Assembly (NCBI RefSeq): GCF_047263945.1
Contig: NZ_JBLAVB010000001.1
Span: 372,001 to 436,000 of the forward strand
Reading direction: 5' to 3'
From: Rhodospirillum sp047263945
Lineage (GTDB): Bacteria > Pseudomonadota > Alphaproteobacteria > Rhodospirillales > Rhodospirillaceae
Length of the DNA: 64,000 nt
Shown: piece by piece, positions 51,217 through 59,900 of the stretch
How the letters are laid out: the number at the start of each line of letters is the position of its first letter
Numbering within the stretch: the first letter of the stretch is position 1
Notes under the pieces: generated by a model
Databases searched by the model: none
What the model saw: only the letters and a program-made list of their open reading frames with translations
What the model was told of the DNA's origin: nothing
Translations under genes and position numbers: made by a program

Positions 51217-51998
51217 TGTTCGATCCCCTCGTCGATCTGTCCAAGGCGCGGATTCTGCTGTCCAACGATGACGGCATTGATGCGCCGGGCATGGTTCATC
51301 TGGAGGCTGTCGCACGGACCCTGAGTGACGATGTTTGGGTGGTCGCGCCCGATCGGGAACAAAGTGGCGCGGGACATGCCCTGACTCTTCACGACCCCCT
51401 GCGCTACGGCCAGAGGGGCGAAAAGCGCTTTGCCGTGGGTGGCACACCCACCGATAGCGTCTTGGTGGCGGTCAACCACCTGATGGCCGATCGCAGGCCC
51501 GATCTGGTTCTTTCGGGTATCAATCGGGGCGGGAACCTGGGCGAGGACGTGCATTATTCCGGAACCGTCGCCGCAGGCATGGAGGGGACTCTCCTGGGAA
51601 TACGGGCGATTGCCCTGTCCCAGGTCTTTGACGAGCGCTCTCCGGATCCGTTCCAGGTGGCTGCGACTCACGCGGCGGACGTGATACGACGCCTCTGCGC
51701 CCGTCCCTGGCGGCGCGATCTGCTGATGAATGTGAACTTCCCCGATTGCCCCCCTGTGGAGGTGTCTGGCGTGGAAGTCTGCCGTCAGGGCAAGCGAAAG
51801 CTGGGCGACGATATCCAAGAACGGATGGATCCCCGGGGGCGTCCTTACCTTTGGATTGGTGTTATGCGTAAGGAGGACCGACAGAGCCCGGGCACGGATC
51901 TGGAGGCTGCCTACCGCCAAGCTATTACGGTCACGCCCCTTTGCGTGGATATGACCGATAACGGCGCGTTAACTGATCTCGCGGAGGCATTTGTATAG
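51216..51998 (+). CDS. surE: 5'/3'-nucleotidase SurE
   Basis: A 260-residue SurE-fold phosphatase. ARILLSNDDGIDAPG near the N-terminus gives the metal-binding Asp-Asp pair, VVAPDREQSGAGHALTL the Ser ligand region, and VLSGINRGGNLGEDVHYSGTVAAGMEG the active-site Asn segment. It releases phosphate from nucleoside monophosphates. It overlaps serS by one base and lies just ahead of pcm, the classical stress-survival pairing also known in E. coli. Confidence 0.96.
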   Translation: MFDPLVDLSKARILLSNDDGIDAPGMVHLEAVARTLSDDVWVVAPDREQSGAGHALTLHDPLRYGQRGEKRFAVGGTPTDSVLVAVNHLMADRRPDLVLSGINRGGNLGEDVHYSGTVAAGMEGTLLGIRAIALSQVFDERSPDPFQVAATHAADVIRRLCARPWRRDLLMNVNFPDCPPVEVSGVEVCRQGKRKLGDDIQERMDPRGRPYLWIGVMRKEDRQSPGTDLEAAYRQAITVTPLCVDMTDNGALTDLAEAFV

Positions 51999-52025
51999 AT
52001 CATGCTGGGGTCTGGAGGGGTATCG

Positions 52026-52754
52026 GTGAACGAGAGCTTTGGACGTATGCTTCCCGCTGGGGACTTTGCTCAAGGTGAGATCTCACTCTCTCGGGAGGAG
52101 CAGTTGAGGGCATTGAAGGCCCATCTACAGAGGGAACTCAGCCGTCATGTGAGTGATCCTCGCGTGCTTGCTGTCCTGGAGGCCATCCCCCGGGAATTTT
52201 TTGTCGCCGACCCCTTCCTCCACCATTCCTACGACAATGCGGCCCTTCCTATTGGTTGTGGTCAGACCATCAGCCAGCCCCTTGTCGTTGCGCGAATGAC
52301 CGAACAATTGGATCTCACCGACCGCCATAAGGTGTTGGAGATCGGTACCGGATCGGGCTATCAAACGGCAGTCCTGTCCCGCCTGTGCCGTCGGGTCTAC
52401 ACGGTCGAACGCCACGCCCCCCTGCTCAAGGAAGCCGAAGCCCGCTTCAGCGCCATGACCCTGCGCAATGTGGTGACGCGCGAAGGAGATGGTCATCGGG
52501 GCTGGCCGGAACAGGCGCCCTTCGAACGCATCCTGGTGACCGCAGCAGCCGAGGATATTCCCCGGCGTTTGGTGGATCAGTTGGCCGTGGGGGGCTTGAT
52601 GGTCTTGCCCGTAGGCAAGGAAGGGGGGGACCAGGAGGTCATCCGTGTGCGCCGCCATGAAACCCACATCCAGACGGAAAGTTTATTTCCTGTTCGCTTC
52701 GTTCCCATGGTGGAAGGTCTACCTGAAGGGTTTCCCAGCGCTGCGGCTTGGTGA
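52026..52754 (+). CDS. pcm: Protein-L-isoaspartate O-methyltransferase
   Basis: A 242-residue (from GTG) enzyme of the canonical type. ISQPLVVARMTEQLDLTDRHKVLEIGTGSGYQTAVLS carries the PCMT signature and SAM site, then TVERHAPLLKEAEARF and LPVGKEGGDQEVIRVRR. It methylates isoaspartyl residues in aged proteins to start repair. I prefer GTG 52026, which has GGAGGGG 6 bases upstream, over ATG 52002, which has no good ribosome-binding site; the choice changes eight residues. It follows surE closely and precedes the LysM-M23 gene. Confidence 0.95.
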   Translation: MNESFGRMLPAGDFAQGEISLSREEQLRALKAHLQRELSRHVSDPRVLAVLEAIPREFFVADPFLHHSYDNAALPIGCGQTISQPLVVARMTEQLDLTDRHKVLEIGTGSGYQTAVLSRLCRRVYTVERHAPLLKEAEARFSAMTLRNVVTREGDGHRGWPEQAPFERILVTAAAEDIPRRLVDQLAVGGLMVLPVGKEGGDQEVIRVRRHETHIQTESLFPVRFVPMVEGLPEGFPSAAAW

Positions 52755-52830
52755 TTTGTCCGCCAAAAAAATCGCGGCAGGGAGCGGATAGTTAATAAAC
52801 GGCATACGAATTTGCTCTAAGGTCCTGAGC

Positions 52831-53922
52831 ATGATCAAGACCGCCACCAGCATCAGAAAACGAGGCCGGAGGATGGGTTCCCTGGCCGGAGCCGCCCTGA
52901 TTGGGGTGGTATTGGCGCTTTCTGCTTGCGCTTCCCGCTCTCCACCGCCTGGCCCGGGATATGATGTCTCTCGCTCTGTGGCACAGACCCATCAGGTTGT
53001 ACCCGGTGATACGGTTTATGGGATCTCCCGGCGCTATGGCGTTCCGATGAAGGAGATCATTGCGGTCAATGGCTTACGGCCTCCCTTTACTCTGTATGTC
53101 GGGCAAGTGATCCGACTTCCCGGGCAAGCCGTTCACGTCGTCCAGCGCGGCGAAACGGTCTATTCCATTGCCCGTCAGCATGGCGTCAATATGAACCGTC
53201 TGGCCCGCGAGAACGGGCTGGGTTCCGATTATATGATTCGCGTAGGACAAAGGCTGACCCTGCCTGGAGCCGCACCCGCACCGGCGGTCCAGCCGGATTA
53301 TCCCCAGAATACTCAGGTCGCAACCGTTCCCGTTCCCGTTCAGAAACCGTCGACCTATGGCGACCCGGCGCCCGATGTGTACCAAGGAGCGCCCCAAACG
53401 ACCGGCGAGGGACAACGCATTCAGGTTCCTCCTCCGCCCGTCGCCCGGCCCGCCACCGCACCCGTGTCTTCCCCGCCCAGCACTCCGGTAGTTGCCCAGG
53501 GACCCGTGCCGGGCGCCCCTGCTCTGGCGGGCGCCTTTGCTTGGCCTCTGCAAGGGGCGATCCTGTCGAACTATGGGCCGACCAGCAAGGGGCAGCACAA
53601 TGACGGCATCAACATTGCCGCTCCGGCGGGAACTCCGGTTAAGGCATCCGAATCCGGCGTCGTTGTTTACGCAGGCAATGAAATTCGGGGGTTTGGCAAT
53701 CTCATCTTACTGAAACACGAAGGCGGATTAATGACCGCTTACGCCCATAACGAGGTCTTGCTTGTGGGGCGTGGAGCGGTGGTGCGTCGGGGCCAGGATA
53801 TCGCGCGGGTCGGAAGTTCCGGTGGCGTCTCCCAACCCCAGCTTCATTTCGAAATCAGGAAGAACGGAAAAGCCGTTGATCCCAATCCCTATTTGGTCGG
53901 TCAGCGGGTTGCTATGCGATAA
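52831..53922 (+). CDS. LysM-M23 lipoprotein (NlpD/DipM-like), probably non-catalytic
   Basis: A 363-residue lipoprotein: signal with lipobox LSAC (Cys33), two LysM repeats (about 54-97 and 101-145) that bind peptidoglycan, a Pro/Ala/Gln-rich linker and a C-terminal M23 fold (about 240-350). Zinc-site residues are changed: HNDGIN replaces HxGxD, and PQLHFEI replaces HLHFEI, so hydrolysis is doubtful. Such degenerate M23 domains activate cell-wall amidases at division (NlpD, EnvC). The surE-pcm-nlpD order known from gammaproteobacteria is kept; no rpoS follows, as expected for alphaproteobacteria. Activity and partner are inferred. Confidence 0.9.
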   Translation: MIKTATSIRKRGRRMGSLAGAALIGVVLALSACASRSPPPGPGYDVSRSVAQTHQVVPGDTVYGISRRYGVPMKEIIAVNGLRPPFTLYVGQVIRLPGQAVHVVQRGETVYSIARQHGVNMNRLARENGLGSDYMIRVGQRLTLPGAAPAPAVQPDYPQNTQVATVPVPVQKPSTYGDPAPDVYQGAPQTTGEGQRIQVPPPPVARPATAPVSSPPSTPVVAQGPVPGAPALAGAFAWPLQGAILSNYGPTSKGQHNDGINIAAPAGTPVKASESGVVVYAGNEIRGFGNLILLKHEGGLMTAYAHNEVLLVGRGAVVRRGQDIARVGSSGGVSQPQLHFEIRKNGKAVDPNPYLVGQRVAMR

Positions 53923-53961
53923 GAATGGGCGATAAGAATGGGCGACAAGATTGGAAGGGCG

Positions 53962-54846
53962 TCACCCCTCCAGCCGCTTTCCCTCCCGCCCGGCGATTTC
54001 CTGAATGAACTGCCAGGCAACGCGACCGGACCGGCTGCCCCGGGTCACGCACCATTCCTTGGCTTCCCGCTTGAGCTGTTCTGGATCCGTTTCCAGGCCA
54101 TAGGCCTTGGCATAGCCTAGAATGATGTCAAAATAGGTCGTCTGATCCAGGTTGTGGAAGCCCAGCCACAGACCGAAACGGTCTGATAGGCTGACCTTTT
54201 CCTCCACAGCCTCGCTGGCATGGATGGCCGTTGATTGCTCATTCTCCACCATGTCCCGGGCCAGCAGATGACGGCGGTTAGAGGTGGCGTAGAACAGGAC
54301 GTTTTCCGGCCGCCCCTCGATGCCCCCCTCCAGAACGGCCTTGAGGGACTTATAGCTGTCGTCGTTCCCGTCAAAGGACAGGTCGTCGCAGAACAGCAGG
54401 CAAGGGCGGTTTGAGACAGCGAGGATTTTCAGAAGACGGGGAAGGGAGGGAATGTCCTCCCGGTGAATTTCCACCAGGGCGACACGGCTGCGACTCTCCT
54501 TATCAAGAGTCTCGTTGACGGCGGCATGGACCGCTTTGAGCAGGGAGGATTTGCCCGTCCCCCGGGCCCCCCACAACAGGGCATTGTTAGCGGGAAATCC
54601 CCGGGCAAAGCGCAGAGTATTATCGTAAAGGGTTTCGCGCTGGCGCTCCACGCCCCGAAGCAGGGCGATATCGACCTTGTTCACCCGATAGATGGGCTCT
54701 GCCGTCCCGTCGGCGGCATGCCAGACAAAGGCGTCTGCGAGGCTCAGATCGGTGGTGGGCAAGGGAGGGGGTGACTGGCGTTCGAGGGCACTGGCGATGC
54801 GCTCCAGGACCGAATAGAGGTCGGATATCGAAGGGGAATCGGTCAC
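53962..54846 (-). CDS. DUF815-family P-loop ATPase
   Basis: A 294-residue AAA-type ATPase of the DUF815 group. Walker A is LLWGARGTGKSSLLKAV, Walker B CLLFCDDLSFDG, then SDRFGLWLGF (sensor region) and GRSGRVAWQFIQEIAG at the C-terminus. The family is common and uncharacterised; proposals include a remodelling role. The frame is open to 54912, but GTG 54846 has AGGAG 8 bases upstream and is the better start. It is convergent with the LysM-M23 gene (39 bases between stops) and its 3' neighbour in alphaproteobacteria is often yajC; here a decayed tps locus lies between. Confidence 0.85.
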   Translation of the reverse strand: MTDSPSISDLYSVLERIASALERQSPPPLPTTDLSLADAFVWHAADGTAEPIYRVNKVDIALLRGVERQRETLYDNTLRFARGFPANNALLWGARGTGKSSLLKAVHAAVNETLDKESRSRVALVEIHREDIPSLPRLLKILAVSNRPCLLFCDDLSFDGNDDSYKSLKAVLEGGIEGRPENVLFYATSNRRHLLARDMVENEQSTAIHASEAVEEKVSLSDRFGLWLGFHNLDQTTYFDIILGYAKAYGLETDPEQLKREAKEWCVTRGSRSGRVAWQFIQEIAGREGKRLEG

Positions 54847-54926
54847 GGGGCGGTCTCCTGAGCCTTGGTTTTGGGAGACCGCCTGGATAATCGTTTCCTG
54901 GACCGCTCGCAAGCTCGCAGCCGCGA

Positions 54927-55499
54927 TTAATAGGCCAGGGTGATCCTCATCTGAGCGGAAACGTCTCCCTGTTGAGTCTGATCGGGTCCGTCTGTCAGGG
55001 CGACACCGATGTTTGTTCCAAAGCGCAGGTTGCTGGCCAGGGAATACTCCAGCCCCACCCCCAAGCCGACCAAGGTGCTGTTTGTATCGGTTGCGGTGCT
55101 GTTCAGGTTGAAGGAATGCCCATAGGCCACGTCAAGGAACCCATAGGGGGCAACTGTGTCATTCAGTTTGCCTACCACGGGCGTATCGGAGAGGTCCAGG
55201 GCACCGAGCAGGGAGACTTTGGGCAGGGCCAGTTCGTTACGCAAGATAAACCCCGTATCAGCGGAGCCGTCGTCGATGGTGTATCCCCGGGTGGCGTAAT
55301 AGCCGCCGAGGGAGACCTGTTCGGATCCGGGCAGGGCCTGTCCGGCGACCTGGGCGAGTAGCGTGGTCTTCAGAACGTAGTCGGCGGATCCTCCGACCTG
55401 ATCCAGGGGCGTGGTGTGGGAAACTGATCCCCGGGCATAGGCGTATTGGGCGTCCTGGACCCGGCCGCCGGTGAAGGTGCTCCAGCGGGATCAGATGCC
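54927..55499 (-). pseudogene. TpsB transporter remnant (C-terminal beta-barrel part)
   Basis: The frame ending at 54927 can be read upstream to about 55492. It encodes about 185 residues of the end of a ShlB/FhaC/HecB-type outer membrane transporter: STFTGGRVQDAQYAYARG, a SADYVLKTTLLAQVAGQALPG strand pair, LGGYYATRGY, the typical RGY-containing loop, TGFILRNELALP and late barrel strands ending in an aromatic (ITLAY). No start or POTRA domains are present. Immediately upstream the sequence changes to a TpsA exoprotein, so a deletion joined the two genes. It is probably not expressed as a working transporter. Confidence 0.8.
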
Positions 55500-57357
55500 C
55501 CAACCCGGCGAAGGTCCCCTTGAATACGTTCGTATCGTCTCCGATAACGGCCCCTGAATATGTGGCTGCCCGACAGGTCCAGATCTCCGGCCAGTGCATA
55601 ATTTCCAGAAAGTTTGGCGGTATCTATGCCTATGCTATCCAATCCGGCTTTGTCCTGGATCAGGGTATAGCCCGTTCCACCGATGGTCAGGCTGGCTCCG
55701 GTTCCTGCGAGGTTGATCTTCGCGCCGATATGCAGAACATAGCCCTTGCCGGTTCCATAATCCAAAACCAGTCCGGCATTGTTGGTTCCGGTCAAACTCT
55801 TGTTCAGGCGGATGTTTCCTGCTGCCTGCAAGGTCAGGGTGTTGGTTGCCCAAGTGACATCGCTGTCAACCACAATGTCTCCGGCCTGTGTGCCGGTGGA
55901 GCCAGTGGAAACGATGACATTTGCCGTTCCCAGGGCGTTTTCCAGGGTGCTGACCTTCAGGCCGCTGTTGTCGTAAGTGGCTGAGGTCCCATCCCCGGCC
56001 TTGGCGTCGGTGGTGATGGTCAGATTGTGGGGGTCGAGCAGCAGGGTGCCGGTCTGTCCGTTTTCCGCAGTCAGATCTGTTGTCCCCTTATAGGCGAGGA
56101 CGGCCTTGCCCGAGACCTCGGCTGTGCCACCGCCTCCGCCCTGTCCGGTGCCCCGGGCGGAGATCGCGCCCTCGAACCCGGTTTTTTCATCGGACCAGAC
56201 AACGACGGTGCCGCCCTTGCCTGCGGTGCTGTCGGCGGTCAGGACCGCGCCCTTGTCAACGGTTGTGGTCCGGGCCGTGGTGATGACCCCGTCCTGGGTT
56301 TTGGTAGCGGGATCCCGCCCGCCCTGGTAATCACCGCCCACCAGGATAGTTCCGCCCGCAGCGCCGCTGGCATCCAGTTTGGCCGTGCCGGTCAGGTGGA
56401 CCGCGCCGCCGGTGGCGACGATGGTGCCCCCTGAGGCGCTGCCGTCGGTGCCCTTTCGGGCTTGCAGGGTGCCGGAGACCTCTGTCGTGCCGTCCTTGCC
56501 TGCGGTAAGCAGGATCCGCCCGTCTCGAATGGCTGTGCCGGTTGCGGACACAGTGCCGCCGGTATTCCCCGCCAGCGCATAGACATTGCCGCCATTGGCC
56601 CGCAGTTCGGCGACAGCCGCAGCAATACGGCCGCTGTTGGTGACCGCATCGTCGGCACCGCCGACTTTGACGAGGATATGACCGCCGTCGGCTTGGGCCT
56701 TGTCAAGGACCAGGACCTCGGTCCCCGCAGCCAGGGCTGCCGTTCCATTGGGGGCGGACAGGGTGCCGTTGTTGGTGACCTTGCGAGCGATCAGGGTGAT
56801 ATCACCGCCCAGGGAGCCGATGGCCCCCGCGTTGACCACCGTGGCGGTGGAAGACCCGGAGAAGGTATTGTCTCCGCCATCAAGGAAATCCTGATCCGGG
56901 ATATCGAGGGTCGAGGCGGTAAAGGATCCGCCTGTTTGAACGCGCCCGGAGGGACCGATGGCGACACCTGCCGGATTGATCAGATAGAGCGACCCTGTCG
57001 CTGAAAGATTACCGTCGATCTGGGAGGGGAGGGGAGGGGGCCGGTGACCCTATTGAGGGTAGCGCCTGAGCCGTTGTTGAAGGTAACGCTTTTCCCTTGT
57101 CCGATGGAAAAGCCCTGCCAAGCGAGGATAGCCCGCGCTGAGGCTTGGTCAATGACCAAGCTGTCGCCAGAAGGACTATGGATGACGGCCGCTCCAGCTG
57201 TGACCGAGCCACCTTCAGGCAGTCCCTGAGCCCGGGCGATCCCGGGAACGAGGGCGCCTGCAGCGAGTAGAGCAATCCCACCGGTCAGGGCCGTTCCAGT
57301 AAAGTGGCGATTACGGAGGCACGTCCCTCTGGCGCGCGCTTTTTGATGAAGGACCAA
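55500..57357 (-). pseudogene. TpsA-type filamentous haemagglutinin remnant, frameshifted and truncated
   Basis: The N-terminal part (57357 to about 57040, start codon TTG or nearby) has a signal peptide (GIARA) and the TPS domain start: AVIHSPSGDSLVIDQASARAILAWQGFSIG and NNGSGATLNRVTG. The frame then shifts within a CCCCT tract. The next frame continues the same domain: QIDGNLSATGSLYLINPAGVAIGPSGRV, then beta-helix repeats to about 55560. There a one-base insertion shifts to a third frame (TYSGAVIGDDTNVFKGTFAGLGH). At about 55500 it joins the TpsB remnant. The C-terminal part of the exoprotein is missing. At least three lesions indicate decay. Confidence 0.85.
57025..57039 (-). repeat. (CCCCT)3 pentanucleotide tract at the tpsA frameshift
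   Basis: On the minus strand three CCCCT units follow GGC in the TPS-domain codons. Removing one unit turns the reading into NRVTGPLPSQIDGNLSATG, in frame with the rest of the domain. Pentamer tracts in coding regions are known phase-variation switches in other bacteria. Confidence 0.8.
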
Positions 57358-57816
57358 GGACGAAATCTCCTTGTACCCAGGTTGTTTGATAAGAAATGAT
57401 GATGTTTTATCACTATGTAATGCAAAGCCCCTTCCACAAAGGCGGGCTCTGCCTACTAAGGAGAGTATTCCCTAGGGAAGATCTGCTCTAAGTCCGGTCA
57501 CCGATACAGCATATCGGTTGTTACTGTTCGGCTTTCTCGTAAACACAACTGGCGCCCATCGCATTTGTCTTTACGGCCAGAAAATCAATCGTAGGGAATG
57601 TAATGGCTTTAAACTAAACCGAGAGCAATCGTCTTAGTGGCGGGACAGGTCGTTATCTCCCCATCACGCAGATCCAACCAGGGAGCAAGGCTGTGGTAGA
57701 TCGCTTCGGCCTTCCGTGTTTGCAAGCATGCTCGCGGATCGTTATAGTCCGGGCTCCCGCCTGGGCTCTGTGCCCATGCAACCGGTTTTCACACGGATCG
57801 AAGAAACGAGGACCCG
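57358..57816. other. 459-base gap between the tps remnant and yajC
   Basis: No gene is visible on either strand. It should contain the old tps promoter and the yajC-secD-secF promoter. An AAGGAG box at 57370-57375 (minus strand) lies before the tpsA start. The region around 57380-57420 and 57540-57620 is richer in A and T than the flanks. I cannot name a specific site. Confidence 0.4.
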
Positions 57817-58236
57817 ATGTTCATCTCCCCGGCCTATGCCCAAGCGGCCTCTCCTGGTGGCGCCCTGGGCGGACTGGAATCCTTCCTGCCGCTCATTCTG
57901 ATTTTCGTCATCTTCTACTTCCTTCTGATTCGCCCCCAGCAGCGGCGAATGAAGGAACACAAGGCCATGTTGAGCAATGTGCGTCGCGGCGATAAGATCG
58001 TCACCAACGGCGGCATCGTTGGCACCGTCGTCAAGGTGGTGAACGAGACTGAGTTGAGTGTCGAGATTGCCGAAAATATTAAGGTCCGCGTCATGCGGGA
58101 CATGATTGCCAACATTATTTCCAAGACCGAACCCGTGGCCGGTGAGGCCGCCGGGAACGACAACGGTGGACCCAATGGCCCCCAGGAAGGCGGAATGGCC
58201 TCCAAGCTCAAGGGCTTGCTGGGCGGCAAGAAGTAA
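57817..58236 (+). CDS. yajC: Preprotein translocase subunit YajC
   Basis: A 139-residue protein with a single membrane helix (about 22-40, FLPLILIFVIFYFLLIRPQQRRMKEH) and the domain LSNVRRGDKIVTNGGIVGTVVKV, both diagnostic. A Gly/Asn-rich tail of about 35 residues follows. YajC joins SecD and SecF as an accessory part of the Sec translocon. The start follows an ACGAGGAC box. secD begins 88 bases after the stop. Confidence 0.96.
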   Translation: MFISPAYAQAASPGGALGGLESFLPLILIFVIFYFLLIRPQQRRMKEHKAMLSNVRRGDKIVTNGGIVGTVVKVVNETELSVEIAENIKVRVMRDMIANIISKTEPVAGEAAGNDNGGPNGPQEGGMASKLKGLLGGKK

Positions 58237-58324
58237 TCAGTGCGCTAAAGGCGTGCTTTCAGCACGACTCTCCTGACCGGGGGGCTCCCTGCTGAGCCCC
58301 CCGTCCTCCAGACGGATTTCCGTG

Positions 58325-59893
58325 ATGACGCTTTCCTTCCCGAAGTGGAAGATGGCCTTGGTGATTCTGGTCGCATTGGCCGGTCTCGCCTTTACCATCC
58401 CCAATTTCATGCGCGACCGGGCCGACACCATGCCCAGTTGGTGGCAACCGGTAACCCTGGGGCTCGACCTGCAAGGGGGGTCCTACCTTCTGTTACAGGT
58501 TGAATTCGAAACCCTGGTCAACGAACAACTCGAAAGTCTCGTCGAAAGTGTCCGCACCGCCCTTCGCGGGGAGCGAATCCGCTATTCGGGTTTGGGCATG
58601 CGGGATGGTGCCGTTTCGCTCACGATCACCAATCCCGATGACCGGGCCAAGGCGCTGCGTCTGCTTCGCGGTCTGGAAAGCGGGGTTCAGGCCGATATGA
58701 CCGACGATGGCCGAGTGTCCATGAGCTTCACGGAACAGGCTCTGATTGAAAAGCGGACCCAGGCCGTTGATCAATCCATCGAAATCGTCCGACGCCGTGT
58801 TGACGAAACGGGAACGCGGGAGCCGTCGATCCAGCGTCAAGGCCAGGACCGGATTATTGTGGAATTGCCCGGTATCGACAATCCGGAACGGGTGAAGGCC
58901 CTGATCGGTCAGACGGCCAAGCTGACGTTCCATCTGCTCGATGAAACCGTGTCCCCAGAGGATGCGGCCCGGGGGCGCATTCCCCCCGGCTCCAAGCTAT
59001 TGGATAACGGCGAAGCCGGTCAACCCGGCCAACCCGACAAGCTGGTGGTGCGCAAGCGCGTCGAAGTTAGCGGCGACCGTTTGGTCGGAGCCCAAGCCTC
59101 CTTCCAGAATGGCGAGCCGGTGGTGAGCTTCCGCTTCGATACCGTGGGTGGGCGCAAGTTCGGTCAGGTGACGTCGGATGCCGAAGGCAAGTTCCTGGCC
59201 ATTGTTCTGGATAACCGGGTCATCAGCGCCCCGCGCATTCGCGAGCCCATTTTGGGTGGAAGCGGAATCATTTCCGGTAATTTCACCACTCAAGAGGCTC
59301 AGGATCTTGCCCTCCTGCTGCGGGCAGGCGCTCTTCCGGCGCCGTTGACCGTGCTTGAAGAACGGACCGTTGGTCCCGGACTGGGTGCCGATAGTATCGC
59401 CGCAGGCGAGCTTGCCAGCGTCCTGGGTCTCGTCGCGGTGGTTGTTTTCATGATTTTTGCTTACGGGCAGTTCGGCATCTTTGCCAATATCGCCCTGACG
59501 GTGAATATCTGTCTGCTCATCGGCATCCTGTCGGGCTTGGGAGCAACCCTGACCCTGCCTGGTATCGCTGGTATCGCCCTGACGATCGGCATGGCCGTGG
59601 ATGCCAACGTGCTGATCTTTGAGCGCATCCGGGAAGAGTCCCGCCTGGGCAAGAGCCTGATTCATTCCATCCAATCGGGGTTCAGCAATGCCTTCTCGGC
59701 CATTCTGGACGCCAATGTGACCACGCTGTTCGCTGCGGCCTTGCTGTTCTACTTCGGCTCCGGTCCGGTTCGCGGTTTCGCGGTGACCCTGTCCGTCGGC
59801 GTGCTGACCTCCATGTTTACAGCCATCATGGTCACCCGCTTCATCATTTCCGTCTGGGTGCGCCATGCGCGACCCAAGACGCTTCCCATCTGA
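58325..59893 (+). CDS. secD: Protein translocase subunit SecD
   Basis: A 522-residue RND-type membrane protein: one N-terminal membrane helix, a large periplasmic part (about 40-340) with GLDLQGGSYLLLQV and RRRVDETGTREPSIQRQGQDRIIVELPG, and five further helices. TMs include TIGMAVDANVLIFERIREE, with the Asp used in proton coupling. It uses the proton motive force to pull exported chains to the periplasmic side. ATG 58325 and GTG 58322 are both possible starts. secF follows after 7 bases. Confidence 0.97.
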   Translation: MTLSFPKWKMALVILVALAGLAFTIPNFMRDRADTMPSWWQPVTLGLDLQGGSYLLLQVEFETLVNEQLESLVESVRTALRGERIRYSGLGMRDGAVSLTITNPDDRAKALRLLRGLESGVQADMTDDGRVSMSFTEQALIEKRTQAVDQSIEIVRRRVDETGTREPSIQRQGQDRIIVELPGIDNPERVKALIGQTAKLTFHLLDETVSPEDAARGRIPPGSKLLDNGEAGQPGQPDKLVVRKRVEVSGDRLVGAQASFQNGEPVVSFRFDTVGGRKFGQVTSDAEGKFLAIVLDNRVISAPRIREPILGGSGIISGNFTTQEAQDLALLLRAGALPAPLTVLEERTVGPGLGADSIAAGELASVLGLVAVVVFMIFAYGQFGIFANIALTVNICLLIGILSGLGATLTLPGIAGIALTIGMAVDANVLIFERIREESRLGKSLIHSIQSGFSNAFSAILDANVTTLFAAALLFYFGSGPVRGFAVTLSVGVLTSMFTAIMVTRFIISVWVRHARPKTLPI

Positions 59894-59900
59894 GGTTCCC

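Noticed and set aside
54927..55244. Separate small outer-membrane protein gene
   Set aside because: Reading upstream past 55244 shows continuous TpsB barrel sequence without a start, so it is part of a truncated transporter and not an independent gene.
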